The notes beneath the pieces are model-generated. The model had not been told where the DNA came from. It searched no databases and saw only the letters and a program-made list of their open reading frames with translations. Shown here one piece after another: positions 9,186-17,982 of a stretch of 64,000 nt of DNA. The position numbers and the translations under genes are program-made. The stretch is taken from NCBI GenBank assembly GCA_001898035.1, contig MKRX01000002.1, positions 74,772 through 138,771 on the forward strand. Direction: 5' to 3'. Positions within the stretch are counted from its first letter, which is position 1. Each line of letters starts with the position of its first letter. The DNA is from Armatimonadetes bacterium 55-13 (GTDB lineage Bacteria; Armatimonadota; Fimbriimonadia; Fimbriimonadales; Fimbriimonadaceae).

Positions 9186-9562
9186 CTAATACTGCGCGAG
9201 CAAGTTTCCAGCGATATCGTAAAACTTGACTCCTGCTCTTAGAGCTGAATTGTCGGCTAAATGCTGCATGGAGGTTACGTCGCGCTCAACCAATCCTCCC
9301 TCGTCGTACTTATCAATTAGACCACCGTCCCATACTTGTGATCCACTAGCTTTTTTGTATATGTTCCACTTCCAACTACTGCTGTGTAGCTAGTGCCGAA
9401 TAAAAAGTAAGGTGCCCATCCTTCCTCACCTTCTGGATCCCATAGAGCCAATTCTGGATAGGGATATGTTTAGGATGATATGCCATTTCCGACTGAAAAG
9501 GCGGTGTGGCCAACCTTTTCGACAGTAATGTTCCAATGATTCTGGGCGGAAGTGATGTGCAT
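9186..9562 (-). pseudogene. Decayed gene fragment (in-frame stop plus frameshift)
   Basis: Read on the minus strand from the ATG at 9562, one frame gives MHITSAQNHWNITVEKVG and continues to a TAA after GNGISS. The same frame then resumes with TYPYPELALWDPEGEEG and APYFLFGTSYTAVVGS. A one-base frameshift near 9360-9375 moves to a second frame, WKWNIYKKASGSQVWDGG, which runs on through LIDKYDEGGLVERDV to LLAQY and a TAG at 9186. The pieces join into one sensible protein, so this looks like a broken C-terminal fragment and not random sequence. The family is not recognised. A sequencing error could mimic one lesion but hardly both. Confidence 0.6.
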
Positions 9563-9569
9563 GTCAAAG

Positions 9570-11411
9570 CTACTGACCGATTCCGCTGCTGCCCGCGTTG
9601 ATGATCACCGGCGGTTCCTTGTGGCCCAGCTTATCTACCTGGGCTCGCTTGCGTCGGACTTCGGCAAGGTAGGAAACACTTGCGTGGGGAGGCGTTCGGG
9701 GGTCGTTGGCAAAGGCCTGGGCAAACACCTGCCACATCGGCTCGATATCGTGCGAGAGGTCGAAGACCATCACGCCCTGGCTCGCCCCGCAGGCGCCCTG
9801 GAGTGCCGCACGGAGTCCGTCCGGATTCCCCTTGAACTGGCTGAGGGCGATTCCGGCATAAGTCCAAGATTGATCTCTGACGATGCGGTTCGCCATCTGT
9901 GCGGCTCCTTCGACGCTGTTACCAATGGGGACGCCTTGGCTCAGCGCATCGTAGATGGTCGAGGTGGGGTAGTAGCATCCGGCGATGAAGAAATCGCAAA
10001 GGGGGGCGAGGCCGGTTTGGGCGTACTCGGGGGTTAGGAACCAGAAACCTGCTTCCAAGTCTGGCGAGCCCCAGTTGCTTCCCAGGCGGGGATACTCGCC
10101 ATACCAAGACCCAGCGTAAAGCCCAAATTGCGTTCGGGGGCGAGTCGCCTTGACAGCCTTGCGAATGCGAAGCATGTAGTTCCGCAGGGTTTGGGCTCGG
10201 AATGTCATCCACGCCTCGTAATAGGGGCCGGGAATAACGCCTCGATTCAGCGCAGGACTAATGGTGAACTTAAAGACATCGTCGGGCCAAGTAATCCTTC
10301 TTCCAACGTACTTTTCGAATTGCTGTTGGGTGATCGGGCTAAAGTCGGCGTTGATACCGGCATAGCGAAGGCGATCGTCGTAGATCACTCCGTCCACATC
10401 GTAATTGGTCAAGACCTCTTTCATCAGACTCTCTTCATAGTCTTGGACTTCGGGGTTGTTGGGATTGACCATCAGCGGAACTTGCTGATCGGGTCGCTCG
10501 CTGATCTTTACAAACTTCGGAACGGAACTGAACCTGAGCTTCGAATTGATGGGTGCTTGGTTCTTGAGGAATGTTCCTGCCCCTCCTTTTCCGATGAGGA
10601 CGCTGCCTTGGACCGGCACCCGGGCGGCAGGAACGTTCGACGCTTGGTAGCTGGCGGTTACGGTTCCAAACCGATCGAGCGCCACCGCATACATGTCGGG
10701 CGTGCCTTGATCCGGCATCGCATTGCGATCGTTGTACGCACTTATCTGATCTGCACCCACGGAATTCGGGTTAAAGATGGGGTTGACGGGATAGTTGTCG
10801 TTGTAGATCGAGTACGCCGAGATGAGAGGTTCGTAAAGGGTGGTCTGCCAATCGGTCTTGGCGTAACCTGGGCCGACCTTGAAGTCTCGGTGACCCTCGC
10901 TAAACGCGTTGAGCGAAACCGCCAAGAAAAGTCCCGCATTTTTGCACTCGGAGACCATGGCGGCTAGCGGATCGAAGTCGGCAGGGAGGACCTTACCCTT
11001 CCACTCGGCTAGCCGGGGAGCGATTTTGCTGGGATACATCGTCTGACCGCTGATCGGCTTGATGTCGAAGACGACCGTGTTGAATCCCGACAGGCGGATC
11101 ATCTTGACCAAGGTGGCGACCTTTTCTGAGGTATTGACCTTATCGATATTAGCGGTCGCGTCGATCCAGAGAATCCTGGCCTGGAGGCCCTGACTTCGCG
11201 CGGTTTGCTGGGCGAGACCGTAGCTATTGCCAACCCAATCCATCATCACTCCATTAAGGCTGGGAAGGGGGGATTGAAGGCTAAACCGGCTGGCGGGCGG
11301 CGGCACATGAAGTACGGCGTCCGGAGACGGAGTGGGAAGCTTTTGAGGGGTGGTGGGATCGCCGGAATCAGCCATGATGACGGTTGCGAGACACGCGGCC
11401 AGGATGCTCAT
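9570..11411 (-). CDS. Glycosyl-hydrolase-like family 10 (GHL10/DUF187) protein
   Basis: A 613-residue secreted protein with an N-terminal signal (MSILAACLATVIMA). The core from about residue 50 is a TIM barrel of the GHL10 family, seen in SGFNTVVFDIKPISGQTMYPS, VDGVIYDDRLRYAGI and GLYAGSWYGEYPRLGSNWG. Members such as YngK are thought to act on polysaccharides, but substrates are mostly undefined. It is divergent from the small gene at 11444 with 32 bases between starts. TACAAC eight bases before the ATG is a weak -10 candidate. The stop lies seven bases from the ATG of the decayed gene, which is thus downstream on the same strand. Confidence 0.85.
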   Translation of the reverse strand: MSILAACLATVIMADSGDPTTPQKLPTPSPDAVLHVPPPASRFSLQSPLPSLNGVMMDWVGNSYGLAQQTARSQGLQARILWIDATANIDKVNTSEKVATLVKMIRLSGFNTVVFDIKPISGQTMYPSKIAPRLAEWKGKVLPADFDPLAAMVSECKNAGLFLAVSLNAFSEGHRDFKVGPGYAKTDWQTTLYEPLISAYSIYNDNYPVNPIFNPNSVGADQISAYNDRNAMPDQGTPDMYAVALDRFGTVTASYQASNVPAARVPVQGSVLIGKGGAGTFLKNQAPINSKLRFSSVPKFVKISERPDQQVPLMVNPNNPEVQDYEESLMKEVLTNYDVDGVIYDDRLRYAGINADFSPITQQQFEKYVGRRITWPDDVFKFTISPALNRGVIPGPYYEAWMTFRAQTLRNYMLRIRKAVKATRPRTQFGLYAGSWYGEYPRLGSNWGSPDLEAGFWFLTPEYAQTGLAPLCDFFIAGCYYPTSTIYDALSQGVPIGNSVEGAAQMANRIVRDQSWTYAGIALSQFKGNPDGLRAALQGACGASQGVMVFDLSHDIEPMWQVFAQAFANDPRTPPHASVSYLAEVRRKRAQVDKLGHKEPPVIINAGSSGIGQ

Positions 11412-11443
11412 AGCTTCTGGTTGTACCTGCTAAGCTTGAACGA

Positions 11444-11716
11444 ATGACGCGAATCGACCTGATCCCGCCCGGTAGCAACGACGTAATCGAGCGGTTTGAA
11501 GAGGCTTGCCGGGAGTTGGGGTTGAGGATTCACCGGGGATCGTTGGAAAAATATCCAGAATCGATGCACTGGCATCTGACGATTCCCAAGCAAAAAGGAA
11601 CGCTTGAGGCGACCTGGTGGCCGACGAACCACGCCCTATGGATGGAAGTAAGAAAGAACCGGCAAGCGGATTGGATGCTGCCGGTTGTCGAAGCGTTGAT
11701 GCTGAAGTTTGGCTAA
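11444..11716 (+). CDS. Small unknown protein, 90 residues
   Basis: A soluble 90-residue protein rich in Trp (HWHLTIPKQKGTLEATWWP) with a compact alpha/beta look. No family recognised. TAAGCT (11431-11436) lies seven bases before the ATG, the leaderless pattern common in this window. Its stop codon overlaps the stop of the convergent gene at 11713 by four bases (CTAA). Confidence 0.65.
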   Translation: MTRIDLIPPGSNDVIERFEEACRELGLRIHRGSLEKYPESMHWHLTIPKQKGTLEATWWPTNHALWMEVRKNRQADWMLPVVEALMLKFG

Positions 11717-13050
11717 CGATCGTCTTTACCGGGGGCCGCTTTGGTAGGTTGGTCGGGCCGACGGACATCGCTGAAGATGTTCAGATTGACGGGGCAGACC
11801 AGTTGATTGACATAGGAGGTCCGGATCGGATGCTCAACTTCGAACGAGGCATAGCCAATAAAGCGACGGCCCTTTTCCGTGCCTTTGTCGCAGGGCAAAG
11901 CGTCATCCACAATCCAGATCGGCACCCTGAGTAAGAATTTTTCTGGAATCTGGATATCTTTGCCAAAGTCGGCGTATTCCCCTACCAATTTCATGCCTTC
12001 CCAGGTGGGTGCCCGGAAAACGAACTTGTCATTCCAGAATCCTCCATCCATGATAGGAGCGCCGTAGGGCCGGCCGGGAGTTAGGCCTTCGATCTGCAAA
12101 CATTGAGGATCGCGCTCGATTCTGCCTTCGCCACCGGTAGTGATAGCCATGACTCCATTACGGTGGTCTACGATGACCGCTCGAAGCGTAATGGGGATGC
12201 CATTCACCGTCGTTTTCTGCGTTGCATTGCGGACAACGTCCTTGAGCACGCGTCGCTGCTGAGGTAGATCATAGAGGGGAATCCCTTTGGGCAGGGAAAA
12301 GTCGAAGATCTTCGAATCGGGCTTCGGGTATCTCCAGCGATAGGCATTCTGAGGAAACCCGTCCGTTTTAGCCTGCTCGTAGAGTGGACGATCTGAGCCT
12401 GACTCGGCATAAAGGGTGACATCCGAATGAAGAGTTTGGCCCAGGGCATCCTTTCCGTTGGATGAGATTCGATATTGATCGACCTTCTTGCCTTCCCAAA
12501 GAATGTTTCTTTGAATATCAATGTGAGGATTGGTGTGTCCCGCGAGTAAGCGCTTGATACTTGGGCTGGAATCTTTGGGTTTGTCCGTTCCAATGTAGTC
12601 TTCGGCCCCTTCTACGATGGCATAGCCTCGGTCGGTGAAATAGGTGAGCTGTCCACCCGGCCAACTCACAACATCCATGTGGGATGAAGGAATCTTGACC
12701 CTCCACTTTTTGCCTTGGACATACCTCTCCATGAGGACCTGAAATGAGCCGTCCTTGGCCTGCGTGTAAGCGATTTCGTGCCGAAAGAGGTTATCGTTGG
12801 CAGCTTGAAGTACGCGATCCAGGATCGCGGCGGAAGACTCGCGGGGCCAGACGGCGACGGCGGCGGCAATCAGCCCGGCAGTAACCAGTCCGTAGCGCAA
12901 AAGGGGAGTGCGGATTTTTACGGCGGGATTCTGACTCTTCGTTAAGGCTTGTATGAGCGACTCCGGCGTATCTTGAACCGCCGTTTCGCGTAGTTCGGAG
13001 ACCATGCGGTCGATCCGTCGATCAGCGGCATTCAATGGCTTTTTCTCCAT
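11713..13050 (-). CDS. Membrane-anchored partner of an ECF sigma factor (anti-sigma-like, LolA/RseB-like outer domain)
   Basis: A 445-residue protein with a short cytosolic N-terminus (about 1-50), one membrane segment (YGLVTAGLIAAAVAVWP, about 52-68) and a long outer domain. The outer domain begins AAILDRVLQAAND and has the extended beta pattern of LolA/RseB-like proteins. The start overlaps the end of the ECF sigma gene by 29 bases, the arrangement usual for sigma/anti-sigma pairs. No zinc-binding HxxxCxxC motif is present in the N-terminus, so it would be a non-ZAS anti-sigma factor if it is one. Function is inferred mainly from context. Confidence 0.65.
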   Translation of the reverse strand: MEKKPLNAADRRIDRMVSELRETAVQDTPESLIQALTKSQNPAVKIRTPLLRYGLVTAGLIAAAVAVWPRESSAAILDRVLQAANDNLFRHEIAYTQAKDGSFQVLMERYVQGKKWRVKIPSSHMDVVSWPGGQLTYFTDRGYAIVEGAEDYIGTDKPKDSSPSIKRLLAGHTNPHIDIQRNILWEGKKVDQYRISSNGKDALGQTLHSDVTLYAESGSDRPLYEQAKTDGFPQNAYRWRYPKPDSKIFDFSLPKGIPLYDLPQQRRVLKDVVRNATQKTTVNGIPITLRAVIVDHRNGVMAITTGGEGRIERDPQCLQIEGLTPGRPYGAPIMDGGFWNDKFVFRAPTWEGMKLVGEYADFGKDIQIPEKFLLRVPIWIVDDALPCDKGTEKGRRFIGYASFEVEHPIRTSYVNQLVCPVNLNIFSDVRRPDQPTKAAPGKDDR

Positions 13051-13597
13051 GGACGAAGTTCTCCTCAGCGGACTCTAGGATTTGTCGAAGATGGGTTCGG
13101 GCATGATGAAGACGTGACTTCACGGTGCCTTTGGGAATACGCAGGACCTGGGCCGTTTCTTCCAGACTGAGTTGCTGGACCTCAAAGAGGAGAAAGGCCT
13201 CTCGGAGCTTAGGCGGAACTTTATGCAAGGCATTGAGCAAGACCAAACCGTCTTCGCAGGTTTGGAAGCCCTCTTCCTTGACCGCCCGTTCGGTAAGCCT
13301 TAGGCTCGGTCGTTGGCGACGTCTCCAGTGGGTGTATTCGTGAAAGACAAACCGGTGAAGCCATGTTCGGAGAGTCGACTGGCCGCGAAAGCCGGCGATC
13401 GAGGCGCGGGCTTTGATGAACGCTTGTTGCGTAAGGTCCTCTGCGTCTTCCACGTTCCGAGTTAGGTGCGTGGCGAATCGCAGGACGGACGGGTAGTGTT
13501 CGGAAACAAATTCGCGAATGGCGAATTCGTTTCCTGCGGCTATACTTTGGGCTCTCTCGAAATCATTCAATGGCTGACCACCTTCTTCGGTAGCCAT
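13022..13597 (-). CDS. ECF-family RNA polymerase sigma factor
   Basis: A 191-residue sigma factor. Region 2 spans about residues 25-95 (VSEHYPSVLRFATHLTRNVEDAEDLTQQAF, then the core-binding helix) and region 4 about 120-175 (LREAFLLFEVQQLSLEETAQVLRIPKGTVKSRLHHAR). A Shine-Dalgarno GGAG lies upstream of the ATG in caggagatggctct. The overlapping downstream gene encodes a membrane protein that probably holds this factor inactive until an envelope signal arrives. The regulon is unknown. Confidence 0.92.
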   Translation of the reverse strand: MATEEGGQPLNDFERAQSIAAGNEFAIREFVSEHYPSVLRFATHLTRNVEDAEDLTQQAFIKARASIAGFRGQSTLRTWLHRFVFHEYTHWRRRQRPSLRLTERAVKEEGFQTCEDGLVLLNALHKVPPKLREAFLLFEVQQLSLEETAQVLRIPKGTVKSRLHHARTHLRQILESAEENFVHGEKAIECR

Positions 13598-13632
13598 AGA
13601 GCCATCTCCTGTCTCGGAGGTTCAGAAGAAAT

Positions 13633-13941
13633 CTAGAGCGCGGTTTGCACTCGGGCGGCAGGGTGGAGCACTACGCTCCGAAGGATGAGACCGTCGGTCG
13701 TCTCGACGAGACCAGAATCCATGAAGACCTTGCCAATGAATGCTTGCCATCGACCTTGTTTTTCGTAGCTCACCACAAAGAGGTCGTCGAGCTCAGGTGT
13801 GTCCAAACCCTCGGCGAGAATCGTAGCGGAACCTTCGTTGGAATCTACGATCCGCCCGTAATATTCGATAGTGTCTGATACACGTAACATCCGAGCCGTT
13901 GGCTGGTCGGCGAATGCTTTGGCGCTATTCATGGAACTCAT
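13633..13941 (-). CDS. Unknown 102-residue protein
   Basis: A soluble, beta-rich protein (IEYYGRIVDSNEGSATILAEGL, DLFVVSYEKQGRWQAFIGKVF). The layout recalls small beta-barrel domains such as PilZ, but the RxxxR and DxSxxG signatures are missing, so I leave it unnamed. The start at 13941 is preferred because AGGAG lies six bases upstream. A TTG six bases earlier (13947) is the alternative. It is 35 bases upstream of the sigma factor gene on the same strand. Confidence 0.6.
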   Translation of the reverse strand: MSSMNSAKAFADQPTARMLRVSDTIEYYGRIVDSNEGSATILAEGLDTPELDDLFVVSYEKQGRWQAFIGKVFMDSGLVETTDGLILRSVVLHPAARVQTAL

Positions 13942-13947
13942 ACCCAA

Positions 13948-14223
13948 CTCCTATGTTGTCCGGGGTCGAAATTGAATCTAGAGAGGCGGCTGGATCAACT
14001 CGACCCGGACGATTTTGAACCGGGGGAACGGTTCGGGGGATGCTAGTGGAGGACATCCTTGAAATAGTTGATCGGTCCCTATTTTCAAAAGTACATATTG
14101 ACCAGGAAAGATTGCGGTAAGTGCATCAAAATGTCCAATGTTTGGGCCTGATTTACGGATAGAATCGCATCCCCGGGACTTCGTCTAGGATGTTAGAGAG
14201 GCGATCTGTCAAAATCCCCTCTT
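13948..14223. other. Intergenic stretch between divergent genes
   Basis: 276 bases with no credible reading frame. It holds a small hairpin, GAACCG at 14017-14022 with CGGTTC at 14029-14034. A TAGAAT at 14160-14165 could be the -10 of proS, but no -35 is evident. Confidence 0.4.
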
Positions 14224-15744
14224 GTGAGTAAAGACTTTGGGATAACACCTCGCGGCGAGAATTACGCCGACTGGTACAACGAATTGGTCATCAAGGCCGA
14301 CTTGGCCGACTATTCCGCCGTTCGCGGCTGCATGGTCATCAAGCCTCATGGGTACGCCATGTGGGAACTGATGCAGGGCGCGCTCGATGGACTCTTTAAG
14401 GCCACCGGCCACGTAAACGCCTACTTCCCGTTGTTTATCCCCAAGTCGTTCTTCGAGAAAGAAGCTGAGCACGTGGACGGATTTGCCAAAGAATGCGCGG
14501 TTGTTACTCACCACCGCCTGAAGGCAAATCCAGATGGCCCCGGATTGATCCCAGATCCGGCGGCTGAACTGGAAGAGCCGCTCATCGTCCGCCCGACCAG
14601 CGAGACGATCATCTGGAACACGTACAAGAAGTGGATCCAAAGCTACCGCGACCTTCCCCTGTTGGTGAACCAGTGGGCGAACGTCGTGCGATGGGAGATG
14701 CGAACGCGCCTTTTCCTACGTACGGCTGAGTTCCTTTGGCAAGAAGGACACACCGCCCACGCCACGTACGATGAGGCCGAACAGGAAGCGCTGACGATTT
14801 TACATCAGTGCTACGGTCGCTTTGTAGAAGAGTGGATGGCGGTGCCGGTGATCAAGGGTGTCAAGTCGGAGGGAGAGAAATTCCCGGGAGCGGACCACAC
14901 TTACACGATGGAAGCCTTGACTCAAGACGTTCGCTCGATCCAAGCCGGTACATCTCACCACTTAGGTCAAAACTTTGCTAAGGCCTTCGATGTGACCTAT
15001 CAGTCCGCAGAAGGAAAGCTGGAGCATGTCTACGCAACGTCTTGGGGCGTTTCGACACGTTTGGTCGGAACTCTGATCATGGCCCATAGCGACGACAAGG
15101 GCCTCGTTGCGCCACCTCGACTCGCGCCGATTCAGGTGGTTATTGTTCCGATGGGCCGCGATGAAGAGACTCGGACGAAGACTCACGGAGCAAGCGATAC
15201 CCTTGCCCAGCAGTTGAGAGAGATGTCCTACGGCGGTTTACCGATTCGCGTCCATATCGATAAGCGCGAGAAAGAAAGCCCGGGCTTTAAATACAACCAT
15301 TGGGAGATGCGTGGCGTCTGTGTGCGCGTGGAGATCGGACCACGAGACCTGGAAGCGGGGGCCGTGGTCGTCGCTCGGCGAGACACGGGCGACAAACAAA
15401 CGTTGACGCTGGATGAGACCACCGCGGCTAAGATTGCCGATCTTCTTCCGGAAATTCAACAGGCCCTCTACGACCGTGCCCTTGCATTCCGCGAGGCAAA
15501 TACCCACCGAGTCGATACTTGGGAGGAGTTTGCAAAGGCGTTCGAGGGGGAAGGGGGCGGCGGTTTTGTTGTCGCCCACTGGGATGGCACTCAAGAAACA
15601 GAGGACGCCATTGCCGAAAAGACGAAGGCGACCATTCGGTGCATTCCGCTCGAACCACTTCGATCTGAAGACGCTCAGCCCGGCGTCTGTGTGTACTCGG
15701 GCAAGCCTAGCAAGCGGCGAGTCGTTTTCGCTAAGGCGTACTAA
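14224..15744 (+). CDS. proS: Prolyl-tRNA synthetase, archaeal/eukaryotic-like short form
   Basis: Class II aminoacyl-tRNA synthetase that charges tRNA-Pro. The 506 residues lack the large editing insertion of E. coli-type ProRS and match the Thermus/archaeal type. Class II motifs are seen in [22 protein letters not shown] (motif 2 precursor) and [27 protein letters not shown]. The anticodon-binding domain begins near residue 300 ([10 protein letters not shown]), and the zinc-site C-terminal domain ends in the tyrosine typical of this type (FAKAY). The start is GTG with no strong Shine-Dalgarno. Confidence 0.95.
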   Translation: MSKDFGITPRGENYADWYNELVIKADLADYSAVRGCMVIKPHGYAMWELMQGALDGLFKATGHVNAYFPLFIPKSFFEKEAEHVDGFAKECAVVTHHRLKANPDGPGLIPDPAAELEEPLIVRPTSETIIWNTYKKWIQSYRDLPLLVNQWANVVRWEMRTRLFLRTAEFLWQEGHTAHATYDEAEQEALTILHQCYGRFVEEWMAVPVIKGVKSEGEKFPGADHTYTMEALTQDVRSIQAGTSHHLGQNFAKAFDVTYQSAEGKLEHVYATSWGVSTRLVGTLIMAHSDDKGLVAPPRLAPIQVVIVPMGRDEETRTKTHGASDTLAQQLREMSYGGLPIRVHIDKREKESPGFKYNHWEMRGVCVRVEIGPRDLEAGAVVVARRDTGDKQTLTLDETTAAKIADLLPEIQQALYDRALAFREANTHRVDTWEEFAKAFEGEGGGGFVVAHWDGTQETEDAIAEKTKATIRCIPLEPLRSEDAQPGVCVYSGKPSKRRVVFAKAY

Positions 15745-15748
15745 ATCA

Positions 15749-15782
15749 ATTCGGGGGATCTACGCAAACAGATCTCCCGAAT
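15749..15782 (+). terminator. Hairpin after proS
   Basis: Arms 15749-15761 and 15770-15782 pair over 13 bases with one G-T wobble around an eight-base loop, starting five bases after the proS stop. There is no U-run after it. Confidence 0.55.
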
Positions 15783-15810
15783 GACACAAATTTCAAATTT
15801 CCTTGTAAAA

Positions 15811-15863
15811 TTTGTCTACAGCATTAGACAACTTGTGATAGAGTGACTACTGCTGTAGACAAA
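15811..15863. promoter_or_regulatory. Palindromic operator cluster in front of the blaI-like gene
   Basis: TTTGTCTACAGCA (15811-15823) is repeated as its exact reverse complement TGCTGTAGACAAA (15851-15863), ending six bases before the ATG. Inside the left arm a second palindrome, TTGTCTA (15812-15818) and TAGACAA (15825-15831) with a six-base centre, forms one full site. BlaI/MecI repressors bind dyads with TACA/TGTA cores, and both TACA and TGTA occur here. The likely role is autoregulation of the repressor-protease operon. Confidence 0.7.
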
Positions 15864-15868
15864 TTGCC

Positions 15869-16261
15869 ATGGGAAAAGAAGAAAAGACACGGCTAGGTGA
15901 GCAAGAGTTGGAACTCTTGCGGTTTGTTACGGATAGGGCGCCCGTCACGGCGCGGGATGCAGTCGCGGAGTTTGGCCAGTCCAAAGGCTTGGCGAGAACG
16001 ACCGTCCTTACCATGTTGGAACGCCTCCGTAAGAAAGGATTCTTACTTCGTGAAGACGAGAATCCGCCCGCCAAGTACCGGCCGGCCCAAGCGAAGTCAG
16101 AGGTCATTCAGGGAATGATTGCGGACTTTGTCGAAAGGACGCTCGGAGGCTCCCCGGTTCCGTTCGTGGCTTATCTGGTGCAATCCAAATCGATAAAAGC
16201 AGAGGAGGCCGAGCAATTGCGTGCTCTGCTCAATGAACTGGAGCGAGAAGATGCCGACTAG
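15869..16261 (+). CDS. BlaI/MecI/CopY-family repressor
   Basis: A 130-residue winged-helix repressor. Residues 8-75 hold the DNA-binding domain (LELLRFVTDRAPVTARDAVAEFG, then TTVLTMLERLRKKGFLLRE) and the C-terminal helices dimerise. These repressors are inactivated by cleavage after their partner M56 protease senses a signal, and that partner overlaps the end of this gene. The palindromes just upstream suggest that it controls its own operon. It lacks a Cys-rich tail, so the copper-responsive CopY type is unlikely. Confidence 0.88.
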   Translation: MGKEEKTRLGEQELELLRFVTDRAPVTARDAVAEFGQSKGLARTTVLTMLERLRKKGFLLREDENPPAKYRPAQAKSEVIQGMIADFVERTLGGSPVPFVAYLVQSKSIKAEEAEQLRALLNELEREDAD

Positions 16262-17942
16262 CGCGTTGTGGCAAGCGTGCTGGCAAGGCACCCTGCTGGC
16301 GTTGGGAGTGTGGTTAGTCTGTCGGCTATTTCCAAAACTTCCGGCGTCAGCAAGGGCAACGCTCTGGTGGCTCGTCTCGCTGAAGCTCCTGGTTTGTTTC
16401 ATTCCGCTGCCCAACATCGGAATCCCGTTACTCCCCGAGGAGAGCGTTTCGTCAGGGTTTGGTCCGACCGGAGGAATGGCGGCCCCGGTCACGAGATTGT
16501 CTGAGTCAACTCAGGCCGTTCAGTCGCTGGTCGTTTCGGCGCCGGAAATGAGGTCGTCGAACTGGTTGCCCTCAATCCTGGTTGCCCTGTGGATGCTTGG
16601 AATCCTCGTCCTCGTCATTCGATATGCGCGTCACTTTGTTGAGTTTCGACAAATGGTTCGCCAATCTCATGCCGTCGAAGACCCCTGGATCCTTCAGACC
16701 GTTCTTCAAATGTCTCTCGCACTCGGTTTGAGACGAGCCCCCCGTGCGAGAATCGCAGCGACGGCCCAATCGCCCATGCTCGTGGGATTTTGGAAACCTA
16801 TCGTCCTCATGCCCCGGGACATCGCAACTTTGGGCGACCGAAGGGAGGTTGATATGCTGATCGCCCATGAATTGGCCCATGTCAAGCGCCGTGATACGCT
16901 TGCCGCATGGGTGCCCTGGTTCGCCAACCTGATCTTCTTTTTCCTTCCTACTGTCTGGATTGCCAATCGAGAGTGGGATACGGAACGGGAAGCTGCCTGC
17001 GATGCCCTTGCGCTTGAGGTCTCGGGAGCCTCTCGCGCGGACTACGGCAGGCTTTTGATGCGATTGGCGTCGGCATCCGACGCCCGAGACCCTTCCATGG
17101 CAATGGGTGCTACAGCGCAATTCCACACCTTGAGGAAGAGGCTCATCATGATCAAGAAGAAACCGTCAAGTAATCCGCGCTTGCGCGCTATCGCCATCGG
17201 GCTAATCGCTATTACATCGCTCATGGTCATTCCCTGGCAGGTTACGGCCGCCGCTCAAACACAGGAAATAGCGGTCGCTATCAAGACGTATGCGGACCAA
17301 AAGCCAGGTTACTGGAAGTTGGACGTAAAGATTCCTCTGTTCACGGACAACGGAAAAGTCGCCGCCCTGGCCAATGCCGATGCCGAAAATTTGACCAAAG
17401 AATACGATGGCTTTCTAAAGGCAGCCAAAGAGCGCGTTGCCAAGTACGATGTCAAGTACGGCTTTAGCCTGACTCGCCGGGCCGAAGTTACAGTCGCGCG
17501 AAAGAATCTCATCAGTTACTACTGGGTCTACGAAATGTGCCCTGACTACCTTCATCCGGTGCAGTATCAGCGAGCGGGAACCTACGGGATCGTGGCCGGA
17601 AAAGCCAAGAAACTAACGATCAACGATTTGTTCAAGCCCGGAGTCGATGGAGATTATCAGGTCAGTAAGGTCGTCTATGAGCGTCTAAAGGACATCTTTC
17701 CGCGACAATACACGAAGGATAGTACGATGCCTGACAATATGATCGATCGCCATATCCAGTTTTCACTGGCAAGCGACCATCTCATGGTGCATTACCAGAA
17801 AGAAGGCATGAAGGCGGCAGGAAGAACGTCAGATGGTCTGCCATTAGCCGACAAATACTCAACGACCTATTCGCTTAAAGTTCCCTACAGCGACCTTGAA
17901 GGACTCGATCCAAAAGGACCCTTGGCAGAACTCCTTCGCTAG
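16251..17942 (+). CDS. BlaR1-type M56 membrane protease with an RsiV-like sensor domain
   Basis: The start at 16251 (MPTSALWQACW) overlaps the repressor stop by 11 bases and is preferred to the ATG at 16221. The N-terminal half has several membrane helices and the zinc site HELAHVKRRD (His206), followed by the third-ligand region EREAACDALALE. After the last helix (near residue 325) comes a 230-residue outer domain. It lacks the penicillin-binding SxxK/KTG motifs. It resembles the DUF4163/DUF3298 pair of RsiV (KKLTINDLFKPG, HIQFSLASDHLMVHYQ, LKVPYSDLEGL). RsiV binds lysozyme, so the signal here may be a cell-wall enzyme or damage. That last step is inference. Confidence 0.8.
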   Translation: MPTSALWQACWQGTLLALGVWLVCRLFPKLPASARATLWWLVSLKLLVCFIPLPNIGIPLLPEESVSSGFGPTGGMAAPVTRLSESTQAVQSLVVSAPEMRSSNWLPSILVALWMLGILVLVIRYARHFVEFRQMVRQSHAVEDPWILQTVLQMSLALGLRRAPRARIAATAQSPMLVGFWKPIVLMPRDIATLGDRREVDMLIAHELAHVKRRDTLAAWVPWFANLIFFFLPTVWIANREWDTEREAACDALALEVSGASRADYGRLLMRLASASDARDPSMAMGATAQFHTLRKRLIMIKKKPSSNPRLRAIAIGLIAITSLMVIPWQVTAAAQTQEIAVAIKTYADQKPGYWKLDVKIPLFTDNGKVAALANADAENLTKEYDGFLKAAKERVAKYDVKYGFSLTRRAEVTVARKNLISYYWVYEMCPDYLHPVQYQRAGTYGIVAGKAKKLTINDLFKPGVDGDYQVSKVVYERLKDIFPRQYTKDSTMPDNMIDRHIQFSLASDHLMVHYQKEGMKAAGRTSDGLPLADKYSTTYSLKVPYSDLEGLDPKGPLAELLR

Positions 17943-17951
17943 ACGAGTCGC

Positions 17952-17979
17952 GTTGGCCCGGCCATGGGGTTGGGCCAAC
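17952..17979. terminator. Hairpin between convergent genes
   Basis: GTTGGCCC (17952-17959) and GGGCCAAC (17972-17979) form an eight-base stem between the M56 protease gene and the convergent corA gene, in position to end both transcripts. Confidence 0.6.
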
Positions 17980-17982
17980 CCC

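Noticed and set aside
10128-10967. 279-codon plus-strand frame opposite the GHL10 gene
   Set aside because: Antisense to a clear family member, without recognisable domain or start site.
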